From Maribellus comscasis (GTDB lineage: Bacteria > Bacteroidota > Bacteroidia > Bacteroidales > Prolixibacteraceae): a DNA stretch of 64,000 nt. The notes below the pieces were generated by a model, which searched no databases, was not told where the DNA came from, and saw only the letters and a program-made list of their open reading frames with translations. Location: NCBI RefSeq assembly GCF_009762775.1, contig NZ_CP046401.1:62001-126000 (forward strand). The letters are read 5' to 3'. The stretch's first letter is position 1. The number at the start of each line of letters is the position of its first letter. Below are positions 8,977 through 18,487 of this stretch, piece by piece. Position numbers and translations under genes: made by a program.

Positions 8977-11900
8977 ATGTTCCGGAATTTCCTCATAATT
9001 ATCGTTCATTTCATTTTACTTGCCCAATTTTCTTCCGCGCAAATAACAGTAGATCAAGACCAACTGTCGAAGGCATTAAAAGAAGAAATAGAGGATGAGA
9101 TCACCAGTAAATTAACTTCATCGGTTCAAAGCGCAGAAGCCTGGGTAACGAAAGAAACCTATTTTTCAATCATTTTAGAACCACTTGAACCTTTTGGTAT
9201 AAACCCTTCTGATCCAAATTTTATAAATCAGGCAAACGACACTTACCAAAAAATCCAGCAAAAAGTAAAAGACGATCCATCGCTAACAAGGAGTGGTCTT
9301 TTAAAAGATGAAATGAAAGGATGGGTAAAACAAGGGTTAATAAATTATGCTTCAAGCTATATCGATAAAGAATCATTTGAAATTTACGACCAATGTTCCG
9401 GCCTTTTTTCAGCCGGAAAAGAAAAAATAAAAGCACTTTTGGATGCGGCAGAAGGAATTTCCGGCTTAGCGCCGGATAATGAAGATTATGAATCGGAGGT
9501 TACGGCGATTTTAAAAAAATATGGAATAAAATCAGACTATTTTTACCTCATTGATGATCTCGACAAAGTCCTTTCCGTTGGATACGATAAACTGGCCGAC
9601 CCGATAAGTGCTTTTTCAACGGTTGCATCAGCGATGAGTTCGGATGACCCGGTATATAAAATTGAAATGTTACTTGAACTGGGTGAGTCATTTGGCGGAA
9701 AAGTACCGATAATCGGCGATTTAATCACACCTATTTTCACGTTGGGGAAAGGTGTTCTTTCTGCTGCAAAAGGATTGGAAAATGTATTCGAAAGAAATCT
9801 GAACCAGGGTTGTATTAATGCTGATGGAGGAACTTATGCTTCAGCAAACAAAAACAAGAGAACATCGTTTATTCAGCAATTTCCAAATGCCGGGAGAGTT
9901 TGTCCGTTAAATCAGAAAGTCTATAATCCGGTGTACAACAATACCTATCAAAGCGAAGATTATGCCACTGATTTATATTTTTATTTGAACAACAAATGGA
10001 TACAGGGCAAAAAAGACAAACTGCATTCAGGAAGGGATGATATCTTTTCAACCATTCAATGGTTAAGAGGCAACGGGCACAGTCAAAAAGCAACCGACCT
10101 GGAGTTTATTGTAAAATCTTTTCAAAAGGAATACGGCTGGAAAATCTATACCAATGAAGTTCAAAAAAGAATAGACAGAATACAGCAACTTTTCCAATAT
10201 TCCTATGCAACTATCAATACCTGCGACAAACAAAAAATTGAACAGTTTTACATGGATAAAATCGGATTCAGCTGGCTTACAAGATTACTCAATTCCAACG
10301 AACTGGAGTACACATGGAATGAACTAAAATACTTTAACATAGCCACCCATGATATTTTAAACTCAATGATAAAAAACTATTATCTAAGTAAACATCATGA
10401 CAACCTGAACCAGCTCGACAGAATTATCAGAAACCTGGAAGAAAATGTTCCGGTAAATATTTACGGAACAGTAAATAACGGCAACGGAATTCCTGTTAGC
10501 GGAGCAAAATTACAGGTTGGCTTAAATTCAATGTTTTATTCAGGTGACCCCGATCATAAAATTATTACATCAGCCAGCGGTTATTTTTCATATTATATTT
10601 TAATGATGCTGAATAACAACACGAATATGACTGTCTCCGCCACAACACCAGATGGAAATCCGGTGAGTACTGACATTCGCGTTGAGCCCGGACTAAAAGA
10701 CAACACATACCGCGTGGAACTTAATCTACCCTACGAAGACCAGGACCAGGATACTACATCGTCTGTTAGCCAAGACAGCACAAGAACCACTACGACACAG
10801 GACAGCATACCGCCTCCACCTGGCCCGGACACAACTGCCATCGATATTGACGAGCGAATAAAAAACTCCGATTGTGCAGGAGATCCCTATGCTACAGCAG
10901 TTTGGGATGCAGTTAACGAGATTGTCGTTTGCACATGCAGTGACTATTATACATGGGACGAAACACAAAAAAAATGTGTCCCCGACATCAAGCTAATTCT
11001 TGAAAATTCCAACTGCTCGCAGTATCCCAACACGCAGGCTATTTGGGATTATGCTTCAAATGAAGCCATTTGTGAGTGTAAACCAGGTTATGTGTGGAAT
11101 AAAGAAGGGACAGGGTGTGTGGAAGGGCAAGCGCTGCAGGTCACCAATTCTGACTGCTCGGGATACTTTAATTCACGCCCGGTTTGGGATGACAGATTAC
11201 AGGAAGTTATTTGCGAATGTCTTCCCGGTTATGTATGGAACAAAGAAGGAACAGGTTGTATTCCGGATTGGGAAGATGCCCTTGCCAATTCCGATTGTAC
11301 TTCGTACCCAAACACAGAACCTGTTTGGGACCCTGTTGCGCAGGAGGTTTACTGTGATTGTATTGCCGGCTATCAGTGGGCAGATGATAATCTACATTGT
11401 GAAAAAATAACAACCGAGCAATTTCAAAATGAAGATTGTTCATTGTATCCCAACACCGAAGCTGTTTACGACCCGACATCAAATCAATATTACTGTGAAT
11501 GCCTCCCCGGTTATAAATGGAACAGCAGCCGAACAGGCTGTGTACCCGAAAGAAAAAAACCGGATATAGACTGGAACGGCTTGTTATCGGCCACAATAGA
11601 TATTATTAGCGCAGCTAGCGGAAATAACCCCTTTAGCGGAACATCCACCAGTTCTGGTTCAGGTACCCAAACTCAGCAAGCTGTTGTTCATCAAAGTAAC
11701 TGCAACGACAAACAGGAAGCTGGCGGCGATGCCCCTGAAGTACATAACATTAACCTGGGACAATCTTTCGGAACCTTTGTATTTGACTACGACACCTATG
11801 ACATAAAAGATCAAATCATTGTTACTCAGGGCGGACAAACTATATTTAATTCCGGTTGTGTTGGTGCAGATGGCAGTATACCTTTAAATTTAAACGGGCG

Positions 11901-11991
11901 TTCATCAACAGTTACAGTAAGAGTAAATCCGAATTGTGACGGAACCAGTGGAACAAGTTGGAATTTTACGGTTCACTGTCCAAGAAATTAG
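8977..11991 (+). CDS. Large secreted protein with five tandem four-Cys repeats
   Basis: The 1004-residue product has a signal peptide (IIIVHFILLAQFSSAQ), a long helical region (about residues 25-480), a carboxypeptidase-regulatory-like beta domain (about 490-580: VNIYGTVNNGNGIPVSGAKLQVG), a Thr/Asp/Pro-rich linker, five tandem repeats of about 45 residues (about 626-858), and a C-terminal beta domain. Each repeat reads NSDCxxYPNTxxVWDxxxxxVxCxCxPGYxWNxxxTGC, with four Cys that could form two disulphides as in EGF-like modules. I see no T9SS sorting motif at the C-terminus. It is co-transcribed with the barrel gene under the predicted two-component operator. I do not recognise the family. Confidence 0.75.
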   Translation: MFRNFLIIIVHFILLAQFSSAQITVDQDQLSKALKEEIEDEITSKLTSSVQSAEAWVTKETYFSIILEPLEPFGINPSDPNFINQANDTYQKIQQKVKDDPSLTRSGLLKDEMKGWVKQGLINYASSYIDKESFEIYDQCSGLFSAGKEKIKALLDAAEGISGLAPDNEDYESEVTAILKKYGIKSDYFYLIDDLDKVLSVGYDKLADPISAFSTVASAMSSDDPVYKIEMLLELGESFGGKVPIIGDLITPIFTLGKGVLSAAKGLENVFERNLNQGCINADGGTYASANKNKRTSFIQQFPNAGRVCPLNQKVYNPVYNNTYQSEDYATDLYFYLNNKWIQGKKDKLHSGRDDIFSTIQWLRGNGHSQKATDLEFIVKSFQKEYGWKIYTNEVQKRIDRIQQLFQYSYATINTCDKQKIEQFYMDKIGFSWLTRLLNSNELEYTWNELKYFNIATHDILNSMIKNYYLSKHHDNLNQLDRIIRNLEENVPVNIYGTVNNGNGIPVSGAKLQVGLNSMFYSGDPDHKIITSASGYFSYYILMMLNNNTNMTVSATTPDGNPVSTDIRVEPGLKDNTYRVELNLPYEDQDQDTTSSVSQDSTRTTTTQDSIPPPPGPDTTAIDIDERIKNSDCAGDPYATAVWDAVNEIVVCTCSDYYTWDETQKKCVPDIKLILENSNCSQYPNTQAIWDYASNEAICECKPGYVWNKEGTGCVEGQALQVTNSDCSGYFNSRPVWDDRLQEVICECLPGYVWNKEGTGCIPDWEDALANSDCTSYPNTEPVWDPVAQEVYCDCIAGYQWADDNLHCEKITTEQFQNEDCSLYPNTEAVYDPTSNQYYCECLPGYKWNSSRTGCVPERKKPDIDWNGLLSATIDIISAASGNNPFSGTSTSSGSGTQTQQAVVHQSNCNDKQEAGGDAPEVHNINLGQSFGTFVFDYDTYDIKDQIIVTQGGQTIFNSGCVGADGSIPLNLNGRSSTVTVRVNPNCDGTSGTSWNFTVHCPRN
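10852..11550 (+). repeat. Five tandem Cys-rich repeats inside the secreted protein gene
   Basis: Units start near 10852, 10993, 11128, 11269 and 11407, each 135-144 nt. The encoded units keep four Cys, a VWD or VYD motif and CxPGYxWN; the DNA has diverged, so this is an old protein-domain duplication rather than a recent DNA repeat. Confidence 0.75.
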
Positions 11992-12177
11992 CATATTTAT
12001 ATCTTTCCATAAAATCAGAAAAAATACCCGTACGTTACTGATTAAACCAAGTCTATTTACCATAAAAAAAATCGATACAGAAACTGAAAATAACTTATGT
12101 TCTTTTGAACTTATTCTCTTTATTCTTGTTCTACTATCGAAGAAAATTTTAATATAAAATATTTAAATAAAACCATT

Positions 12178-12825
12178 ATGGAAGAACAAAATGTAGCACA
12201 AATGCCAAGAATTGGTGACATGGCTCCCGATTTTAAAGCCAACACAACACATGGTCCAATTCAATTTTCAGAGTACATCAAAGATAGCTGGACGATTTTG
12301 TTTTCTCATCCTGCTGATTTTACTCCGGTATGTACTACCGAAATGAGTGGTTTTGCTGTTCGCGGCGACGAATTCAGGGCATTAAACACCAAACTTATTG
12401 GTTTAAGTATCGACAGTATTCACGCCCACGTAGCCTGGGTAAATAACGTTAAGAAAAACACAGGCGTTTTATTCGATTTCCCGATTATAGCGGATATCGA
12501 CATGAAAGTGTCTCAATTGTACGGGATGCTCCAGCCAAATGAAAGTGAAACAGCAGCAGTTCGTGCCGTATTTTTTATTGACCCAACCGGAAAAATCCGT
12601 TTAATTATGTATTACCCGCTAAACGTTGGTAGAAATATGGATGAAATAGTAAGAGTACTTACTGCTCTTCAAACAACCGACAAACACGGTGTTGCGTGTC
12701 CACTTGACTGGAAACCGGGTGAAAAAGTTATTGTTCCACCGCCAAAAACAGTGGCAGAAATGGAAGAACGCGAAAAAAGTGATTATGAAATGGTTGACTT
12801 CTACCTTGCAAAAAAAGATTTGTAA
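12178..12825 (+). CDS. Peroxiredoxin (Prx6/AhpC-TSA type)
   Basis: The 215-residue protein reduces hydrogen peroxide and organic peroxides in the cytoplasm. The peroxidatic Cys52 lies in the diagnostic FSHPADFTPVCTTE motif, with the conserved Arg later (TAAVRAVFFIDPTGKIR). The long C-terminal extension (ACPLDWKPGEKVIVPPPKTVAEMEER, with Cys174) is that of the Prx6 subgroup, whose archaeal members use this second Cys. It stands alone, followed closely by a rho-independent terminator. Confidence 0.93.
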   Translation: MEEQNVAQMPRIGDMAPDFKANTTHGPIQFSEYIKDSWTILFSHPADFTPVCTTEMSGFAVRGDEFRALNTKLIGLSIDSIHAHVAWVNNVKKNTGVLFDFPIIADIDMKVSQLYGMLQPNESETAAVRAVFFIDPTGKIRLIMYYPLNVGRNMDEIVRVLTALQTTDKHGVACPLDWKPGEKVIVPPPKTVAEMEEREKSDYEMVDFYLAKKDL

Positions 12826-12851
12826 GATTTGATACATTAATAATTTCTTGG

Positions 12852-12890
12852 AAAAGAGGCTGTTTTGCAATTCAGCCTCTTTTTATTTTT
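12852..12890 (+). terminator. Rho-independent terminator after the peroxiredoxin gene
   Basis: An 11-bp stem (AAAAGAGGCTG / CAGCCTCTTTT) with a 10-nt loop is followed by a T-rich run. It starts 26 bp after the stop codon. Confidence 0.85.
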
Positions 12891-12986
12891 ACCCACCGAT
12901 TGCTAAGTTAAAGTGTAAAAGTAGACATTCTAAAAAACAAAATTTCGTATCTTACATTTTCAAAATCTAACGTAATAAAAACCGAC

Positions 12987-13841
12987 ATGAAAAAAATATC
13001 ATTGCTAACCATTTTTACATTTTCCGTTTTATTTTTAAGTGCTCAAAATCAGGAAAATTCAACGGTAACATTAGACAAAATTTCAGATAATCTTTATCAG
13101 GTATCAGGCGGTAGAGGTGCCAACGGCGGTATGTATATTGGCGACAACCATGTGGTAATTATAGACTCAAAAATGGATAAAACTTCGGTTGATGGCATTT
13201 TTTCAGCTGTGGAAAAATTAACTGACAATCCGGTTACAATACTGATAAATACACATAGCGATGGCGACCACATAAACGGAAATCAATTTTTCCCAAAAGA
13301 AGTTACCATTATAGCACACGAAAACTGCCGGAAAGAATTTCTTTTACCACAACGTGATGGTTCACCTTCTAACTGGTCAGGCGAAGAAATGATGCCATTT
13401 GTTCCGGAAATTACGTTCAACGATAAAATGCAACTTCATTTAGGAGACAAAACTATTGAGCTTTATTACTTTGGGATTGGGCATACAACAGGAGACATTG
13501 TTGTATATTTTCCGGAAGAAAAAACGGCTTTTATTGGCGACCAGGTATTTTTTGAGCGCCCGCAACTGATTCATTCTTATAAAGGAGGAAATTCTTTTGA
13601 ACACGTAAAAACTACAAAAAAGCTCCTTACTACCATTGATGCTGAAAAATTCTGCTCCGGGCATTCTGAAATTAAAACACGCGCCGATATTGAAAAACAC
13701 TTGATTGAAATTACAGCCCTTCAACAAAAAATTAAAAATATGGTTGCAGAAGGAAAAACGCAGGAAGAAGTAAAATCAGCGTTTGCAGAAAATGAAAGTC
13801 GGCTTGTGGAATCGGTTTACAACGAAATAAATGAAATGTAA
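12987..13841 (+). CDS. Exported metallo-beta-lactamase-fold hydrolase
   Basis: The 284-residue protein has a signal peptide (MKKISLLTIFTFSVLFLSAQ) and the MBL-fold metal motif in the form NTHSDGDHINGN, where the second His of HxHxDH is Asp, followed by His in GIGHTTGDIVVYFP, Asp in IGDQVFF and His in CSGHSEI. This variant occurs in the SoxH/quinoprotein-relay-like group, not in true beta-lactamases. The substrate cannot be told from sequence. The next gene (DUF1080) starts 24 bp on, so the two may share a transcript. Confidence 0.82.
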   Translation: MKKISLLTIFTFSVLFLSAQNQENSTVTLDKISDNLYQVSGGRGANGGMYIGDNHVVIIDSKMDKTSVDGIFSAVEKLTDNPVTILINTHSDGDHINGNQFFPKEVTIIAHENCRKEFLLPQRDGSPSNWSGEEMMPFVPEITFNDKMQLHLGDKTIELYYFGIGHTTGDIVVYFPEEKTAFIGDQVFFERPQLIHSYKGGNSFEHVKTTKKLLTTIDAEKFCSGHSEIKTRADIEKHLIEITALQQKIKNMVAEGKTQEEVKSAFAENESRLVESVYNEINEM

Positions 13842-13865
13842 TTCTCCTTTTTAAAAAACATTGAT

Positions 13866-14690
13866 ATGAAAAATCTATTCTCTTTTACGCTTTGTATCCT
13901 TTTTGCAGTTGCTGTTTTTGATAAAAGTTATGCATCTGAAAACCCGACAAAACAGAATTCAAATAATAAAACGGTTCAACTTTTTAACGGAAAGAATTTA
14001 GACGGCTGGTATACTTTTTTAAAAGAACGTGGCAAAAATAGTGACCCAGAAAATGTTTTTACCGTCAAGAATGGAATGCTCCATATTTCCGGAGAAGAAT
14101 GGGGATGTATTACCACAAACAAAGAATATGAAAATTACCGGATACTTGTTGAATTCAAATGGGGAAAAACCAATCACCCTCCGAGGGCAGAAAAAGCCCG
14201 CGACAGTGGTCTGCTTATTCATTCAGTGGGTAAAGACGGTGCATCAGGTGGCATTTGGATGTACTCTATCGAATGTCAAATGATTGAAGGCGGAACCGGA
14301 GACATAATTGTTGTTGGCGATGGTACCGACAATTTTAATGTCACATCAACAGTAGCTGATGAAAAACAGGGGAATTCTTTTATCTTTCTACCCGACGGGA
14401 AGAAAGAAAGTATCTCTTCAGGCCGTATTAACTGGTTACAACGTGACCCTAAATGGAAGGATATGCTTGGATTCCGGGGTGAAAATGATGTTGAAAAATC
14501 TTTAGGGGAGTGGAACCAACTGGAATGTATTGCAGATGGAAATCAGATGACTATTTTTTTAAATGGAAAACTGGTTAACAGGGCAACGGATGTAAAACCG
14601 GCTAAGGGCAAAATTCAAATCCAATCGGAAAGTGCAGAATTATTTATCCGGAAGATTGAATTAGAACCTTTATTGAAAAACAGAAATTGA
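13866..14690 (+). CDS. DUF1080 / 3-keto-disaccharide hydrolase family protein
   Basis: The 274-residue protein has a signal peptide ending KSYAS and a concanavalin-like domain with the family hallmarks VQLFNGKNLDGWYTF near the start, DSGLLIH in the middle, EWNQLECIADGNQMTIFLNGKLVN near the end, and the closing KGKIQIQSESAELFIRKIEL. Members act on carbohydrates in the periplasm, some as 3-keto-glycoside hydrolases; the exact substrate here is unknown. It follows the MBL-fold gene closely. Confidence 0.88.
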   Translation: MKNLFSFTLCILFAVAVFDKSYASENPTKQNSNNKTVQLFNGKNLDGWYTFLKERGKNSDPENVFTVKNGMLHISGEEWGCITTNKEYENYRILVEFKWGKTNHPPRAEKARDSGLLIHSVGKDGASGGIWMYSIECQMIEGGTGDIIVVGDGTDNFNVTSTVADEKQGNSFIFLPDGKKESISSGRINWLQRDPKWKDMLGFRGENDVEKSLGEWNQLECIADGNQMTIFLNGKLVNRATDVKPAKGKIQIQSESAELFIRKIELEPLLKNRN

Positions 14691-14705
14691 TGTTGTAAAA
14701 AAAAT

Positions 14706-15371
14706 CTATAAACTCACGTTCACCAAATCATCGCCTGCTCCTAACTCTTTAAGGTGAAATTTAATATCATCTGCAAAGCTGTCGGGCCCGCATAAATAAA
14801 ACGGTTGGTTGAAATTAGAAAACTGTTCTTTCAGAAAACGTTTATTTATTCTTCCGTGTAAATATTTTTCATTTTTTTCACGGGTTAGCACATTGATAAA
14901 GTTATCCCCCAGCATTCGTTTAAATTCATCAAAAAGAAAAATATCTTTTTCTGATTTATTGGAAAATATCAGTGTACTTCCGCCGATATTCCCATCCACT
15001 TCCATTTGTCGCAACAAAGCAATAAAGGGAGTTACGCCTGTTCCTCCGGCAATAAATACTCCCGGACCTTTATTTTCAAATGAATCCCACGGTTCGGTAA
15101 TCAGAAAACTATCGCCTTCTTTTAACTTTGAAAGAGCCAGTGTAACTCCGTTATGTTTAGGATAAACCTTTATTGTAAGTTGCAAATCTTCATCTTTGTT
15201 TAAACTTGTAAGCGTAAAAGGAGACCAGGCATCTTTGTAATCTTTGGAGTCAATAGTCGCTTCAATAGCCTGCCCTTCCTTGTAGCTGAAATCTGCCGGC
15301 CGCTTCAACAATAATTGCATTACATCATGCGTAAGCCATTTCTTTTGTTCAATTTTTACTTTATACTCCAT
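14706..15371 (-). CDS. FAD-binding ferredoxin/flavodoxin-reductase-like oxidoreductase
   Basis: The 221-residue protein has the FNR-like two-domain layout: an FAD-binding barrel with SPFTLTS in the RxYS position, then an NAD(P)-binding domain with GGTGVTPFIALLRQM and YLCGPDSF. There is no iron-sulphur domain, so it must pass electrons between NAD(P)H and a separate partner. It converges on the DUF1080 gene with a 15-bp gap and no shared function is evident. The physiological partner is unknown. Confidence 0.85.
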   Translation of the reverse strand: MEYKVKIEQKKWLTHDVMQLLLKRPADFSYKEGQAIEATIDSKDYKDAWSPFTLTSLNKDEDLQLTIKVYPKHNGVTLALSKLKEGDSFLITEPWDSFENKGPGVFIAGGTGVTPFIALLRQMEVDGNIGGSTLIFSNKSEKDIFLFDEFKRMLGDNFINVLTREKNEKYLHGRINKRFLKEQFSNFNQPFYLCGPDSFADDIKFHLKELGAGDDLVNVSL

Positions 15372-15631
15372 AATTTATTTTAGTTTATTTCTTATTTAAT
15401 ATTTTGTAGTATATCCTATAACACAAATAAATTGCCATAAACCAAATAAATCTTTTTGTTACGGATAGGAATCTGGCTTTGTTGTTTAAACAATCCCACA
15501 GTTCAAACAATACCACTCCAACATATTAATATAAAACACATTACATCCTGGCTTCAAAATTAAAAATTGAAAAAAATAATATTTTATAGCTTATGATTAA
15601 AAATGATGATAAAAAATGGCGCAAGGGAATC

Positions 15632-15647
15632 GGGGAAAGCTTTCCCC
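15632..15647. repeat. 16-bp perfect palindrome
   Basis: GGGGAAAGCTTTCCCC is a perfect palindrome in an AT-rich intergenic region. Its function is unknown; it could be a protein-binding site or part of a larger RNA structure. Confidence 0.5.
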
Positions 15648-15740
15648 AGTGCGGAAAAAGGTCACGTGCCAAATCTCTTATTTTGAAACACAAGCACAAA
15701 GAACGAGTATAAAAAGCTCATGTAAAAAGTAAGTTCCTCC

Positions 15741-15767
15741 GTCATCCTGAAACAATTTCAGGATGAC
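15741..15767 (-). terminator. Perfect 12-bp stem-loop, possible terminator of the molybdenum hydroxylase operon
   Basis: GTCATCCTGAAA and its exact reverse complement are separated by 3 nt. It lies 56 bp beyond the stop of the minus-strand large subunit gene. On the minus strand it is followed by only a loose T-rich stretch, so it may be an imperfect terminator or a dispersed REP-like unit. Confidence 0.45.
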
Positions 15768-15822
15768 ATTCTAATATTGTCTTGATTTTTAGAGATAACC
15801 CTTCCCCCTTATCTTATTATGG

Positions 15823-17970
15823 CTATACTTTTTTCAGAGCTTGAAGCACACGTTCCGGTGTCATTGCCATTTCGTAAAGCCGTGCTCCGGTTGCATCATA
15901 AACAGCATTAGCGATAACAGCTCCCATACAAACAATGGCAGGCTCACCACCTCCCTGAGGAGGTTCGTGTCGGTCCAAAATTTTTGTTTGAATCTCTGGA
16001 ATCCACGAAAAACGAGGAATTTCATAGGAATCGAAATTGCTGGTTTTTACTTTGCCTCCTTCAAATTCAACCGTTTCCTTCAAAGCATACCCCAGCCCCA
16101 TATTTATACAGCCTTCCATTTGAATGGTTGCTCCCTGTGGATTGACACAAAATCCCATTTCCTGTGCACACCAGACTTTATTTACTTTTATCTCGCCTGT
16201 CTCTTTATTTACATCAATCTGTGCGATATGTGCCACGTAGGTTCCGGCGTCAAAACCAACAGACACACCAAATCCTCTCCCGCCTGGAGATTTAGTCGGT
16301 TTCCAGTCAGCCATTTTTGCCACTTCTTCCAGTACATCAATCGCTCTCCTATCGGTAAGATTTTTCAGACGAAACTCCACAGGGTCGATACCTGCTTTGG
16401 CAGCCATAATATCAACCTGAACCTCGCGTCCAAAAGTATTGGTACTATTGCCCGGACCACGCCAGGCTCCGGTTGGGAAAGGATGTATTCCCGGCGCGCG
16501 CCAACCACGTCCGTAAACCGTTCGTTTTTGGTGCGGAACATTGTACATGGTTTCCGCTCCCCTGTCTCCCGCAAAATACACATGATAATCCCAAAACGTT
16601 ATTTTTCCGTTGTCGTCAATCCCCGAGTTCACTTTTACGATAGCAGCAGGTCGAAATTCATCGTAAAAAAATTCTTCTTTCCGGTTCCAGTCAACCATAA
16701 CCGGTTTTCCTGTGATTTTCGCCAAACGAGCCGCTTCTATAGCTTGCCGATGAGAAGATTTACCTCCAAATCCTCCTCCCAAAAAAGGAGGCTGTACACG
16801 CACTTTTTCCTCTTCTACACCAAGCACACGGGCAATATTACTTTTGGCCGGAAAAGGCGTCTGTGTGCCCGCACGAACAATCATTTTGTCGCCGTCCATG
16901 TACGCCATTGCAGTGTGCGGTTCCATGGGTGAATGAGCAACATAGCCGTCGTGATATTCATTTTCGAAAACTGAAGTCGACTGCCTTCTGCCTTCCTGAA
17001 GATCGCCCTCGTCAATATTACTGTTTCCTTCCGGCGCATTCGCAAGAAGGTATTCAAACACATTAGCGTTATTAACATCTTTCTCCTTTTCAATTTCAAA
17101 CTCCGCTTTTATTAGCTCTCTTGCCTTATCCGCTATTTCCGGATTTTTGTGTAATACGGCGACTAAATCACCATCTTTTACAATTTCAACGCCTTCTATC
17201 TTTTCTGCATCTGATGTGTCGGCAGATACAAGTTTGGCAGCATGCGACGGTGGGCGGACTATACGTGCATAAACCATATAGGGTTTCCGAATGTCTCCTG
17301 AGTACAATGCTTTACCTGTAACTTTGTCCACCGCATCCTGATGGAGTTTTGGTGTTCCCATCACTCTTAATTCCGAATAGTCTTTTACTTCGGGTTTTTT
17401 GTCCATGTAGCGGGCAATCTTCTGCCCTTTTGTTAATTCCGGGTAAGTAACCTTTTCTTTCTTATTATTTTTATTAAAAATCACACCTCTTACAACTAAA
17501 AGTTCTTCAGGCTCAACGCCCAACTTTTCAGCAGCCAATTGAAGCAATACTCCTCGTGCTTCAGCAGCCGCAGCTCTTACTGACGGACCTAAAATACGCA
17601 CAGACATCGATCCAAAAGTGCCCATATCCCAGGGACACAAATCTGTATCACCCAAAACCATTTTCACCTTTTCGTATTCAACATCAAGCTCATCGGCAAC
17701 CATTTGCGGAAATGATGTAATGGCTCCCTGCCCCATATCAATTTTTCCCACAAAACAGGTGACCGTTCCATCTTCGTGAATTCGAAGAAAAGCGTTAAAG
17801 TCATCAGGTACACTTTGCCGCTGCTCTCCGTCTCCCCCCAAAGCGTTAAAAGCGACACCGGGGTTAAAAAAAACATAAAGTCCACCACCCATCCATTTTA
17901 AAAATGCCCTTCTTTTTACATCGGGAACATGTGTTTTCAAATATTCTTTAAAGTCTTTTAATTCATCCAT
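15823..17970 (-). CDS. Molybdopterin-binding large subunit of a xanthine dehydrogenase-family enzyme
   Basis: I start at the ATG at 17968-17970 (715 residues); an upstream TTG adds eight residues. The N-terminus has a twin-arginine motif (RRAFLKWMGGG), suggesting Tat export. Typical Mo-hydroxylase motifs are present: GKIDMGQGAITSFPQMVADELDV, MEPHTAMAYMDG, LGGGFGGKSSHRQ, GAWRGPGN and GGGEPAIVCMGAVIANAV near the end. The enzyme hydroxylates or oxidises an aldehyde or N-heterocycle using the molybdenum cofactor. The 2Fe-2S subunit is encoded just upstream and there is no FAD subunit, the layout of isoquinoline 1-oxidoreductase and periplasmic aldehyde oxidoreductases, which pass electrons to cytochromes. 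The substrate is not predictable. Confidence 0.9.
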   Translation of the reverse strand: MDELKDFKEYLKTHVPDVKRRAFLKWMGGGLYVFFNPGVAFNALGGDGEQRQSVPDDFNAFLRIHEDGTVTCFVGKIDMGQGAITSFPQMVADELDVEYEKVKMVLGDTDLCPWDMGTFGSMSVRILGPSVRAAAAEARGVLLQLAAEKLGVEPEELLVVRGVIFNKNNKKEKVTYPELTKGQKIARYMDKKPEVKDYSELRVMGTPKLHQDAVDKVTGKALYSGDIRKPYMVYARIVRPPSHAAKLVSADTSDAEKIEGVEIVKDGDLVAVLHKNPEIADKARELIKAEFEIEKEKDVNNANVFEYLLANAPEGNSNIDEGDLQEGRRQSTSVFENEYHDGYVAHSPMEPHTAMAYMDGDKMIVRAGTQTPFPAKSNIARVLGVEEEKVRVQPPFLGGGFGGKSSHRQAIEAARLAKITGKPVMVDWNRKEEFFYDEFRPAAIVKVNSGIDDNGKITFWDYHVYFAGDRGAETMYNVPHQKRTVYGRGWRAPGIHPFPTGAWRGPGNSTNTFGREVQVDIMAAKAGIDPVEFRLKNLTDRRAIDVLEEVAKMADWKPTKSPGGRGFGVSVGFDAGTYVAHIAQIDVNKETGEIKVNKVWCAQEMGFCVNPQGATIQMEGCINMGLGYALKETVEFEGGKVKTSNFDSYEIPRFSWIPEIQTKILDRHEPPQGGGEPAIVCMGAVIANAVYDATGARLYEMAMTPERVLQALKKV

Positions 17971-18010
17971 TTCATTTTCTTTAAATTTCAACAAACGCTT
18001 TACCCTCTTT

Positions 18011-18487
18011 CTAACTGCCGCCTTTCATCTTGTCAGCGGCTGTTTGAATAGCATCAACAATCCGGTTATGTGCTCCACATCGACACAGATTGTCTTCCAT
18101 TCCCCAAATGATGTCTTCTTTTGAAGGGTTTGGATTTTGATTCAGCAGCCCTACTGCGTTCATTATCATTCCTGGCGTACAATAGCCACATTGGAGAGCG
18201 TCGTGTTCCACAAAAGCTTTCTGCACCGGATGAAGTTCTTTTCCTTTGGCCAAGCCTTCAATGGTTACCACTTTTTTACCGGCCACTTCCCCAATTTTGG
18301 TTGCACAAGACCGAACAGCTTCATTGTCGATTAAAACTGTACAGGCACCGCAATAACCTTCCCCGCAACCATATTTTGTCCCGGTATGGCCCAATTCTGT
18401 TCTAATCACCCAAAGTAGTGTTTGGTCAGTATCTACTTCCAAATCTACTTTTTTTCCGTTTAGTTCAAATTGAATCTTTTCTGCCAT
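18011..18487 (-). CDS. 2Fe-2S small subunit of a xanthine dehydrogenase-family enzyme
   Basis: The 158-residue protein has a plant-type ferredoxin domain (CGEGYCGACTVLID plus an earlier TELGHTGTKYG) and a C-terminal helical 2Fe-2S domain (CGYCTPGMIMNA ... NLCRCGAHNRIVDAI). It carries electrons from the molybdenum site of the large subunit encoded 40 bp downstream. It has no signal peptide and would be exported with the Tat-tagged large subunit. Confidence 0.93.
   Translation of the reverse strand: MAEKIQFELNGKKVDLEVDTDQTLLWVIRTELGHTGTKYGCGEGYCGACTVLIDNEAVRSCATKIGEVAGKKVVTIEGLAKGKELHPVQKAFVEHDALQCGYCTPGMIMNAVGLLNQNPNPSKEDIIWGMEDNLCRCGAHNRIVDAIQTAADKMKGGS

Larger units (their letters stand above)
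15372..15822. other. Intergenic region with two perfect palindromes
   Basis: No gene is seen in these 451 bp. It should contain the promoter of the reductase gene (minus strand, near 15372-15450). It holds a 16-bp perfect palindrome (15632-15647) and a 12-bp-stem hairpin (15741-15767), listed separately. Confidence 0.65.

Noticed and set aside
12987..13841. Beta-lactamase resistance gene
   Set aside because: Only the MBL fold is shown; the HSDGDH variant and overall pattern fit SoxH/relay-like hydrolases, not antibiotic-hydrolysing enzymes.
15841..16932. Long plus-strand ORF of 363 codons opposite the molybdenum hydroxylase large subunit
   Set aside because: It is the antisense shadow of a well-supported gene, His/Phe/Ser-rich without domain motifs.
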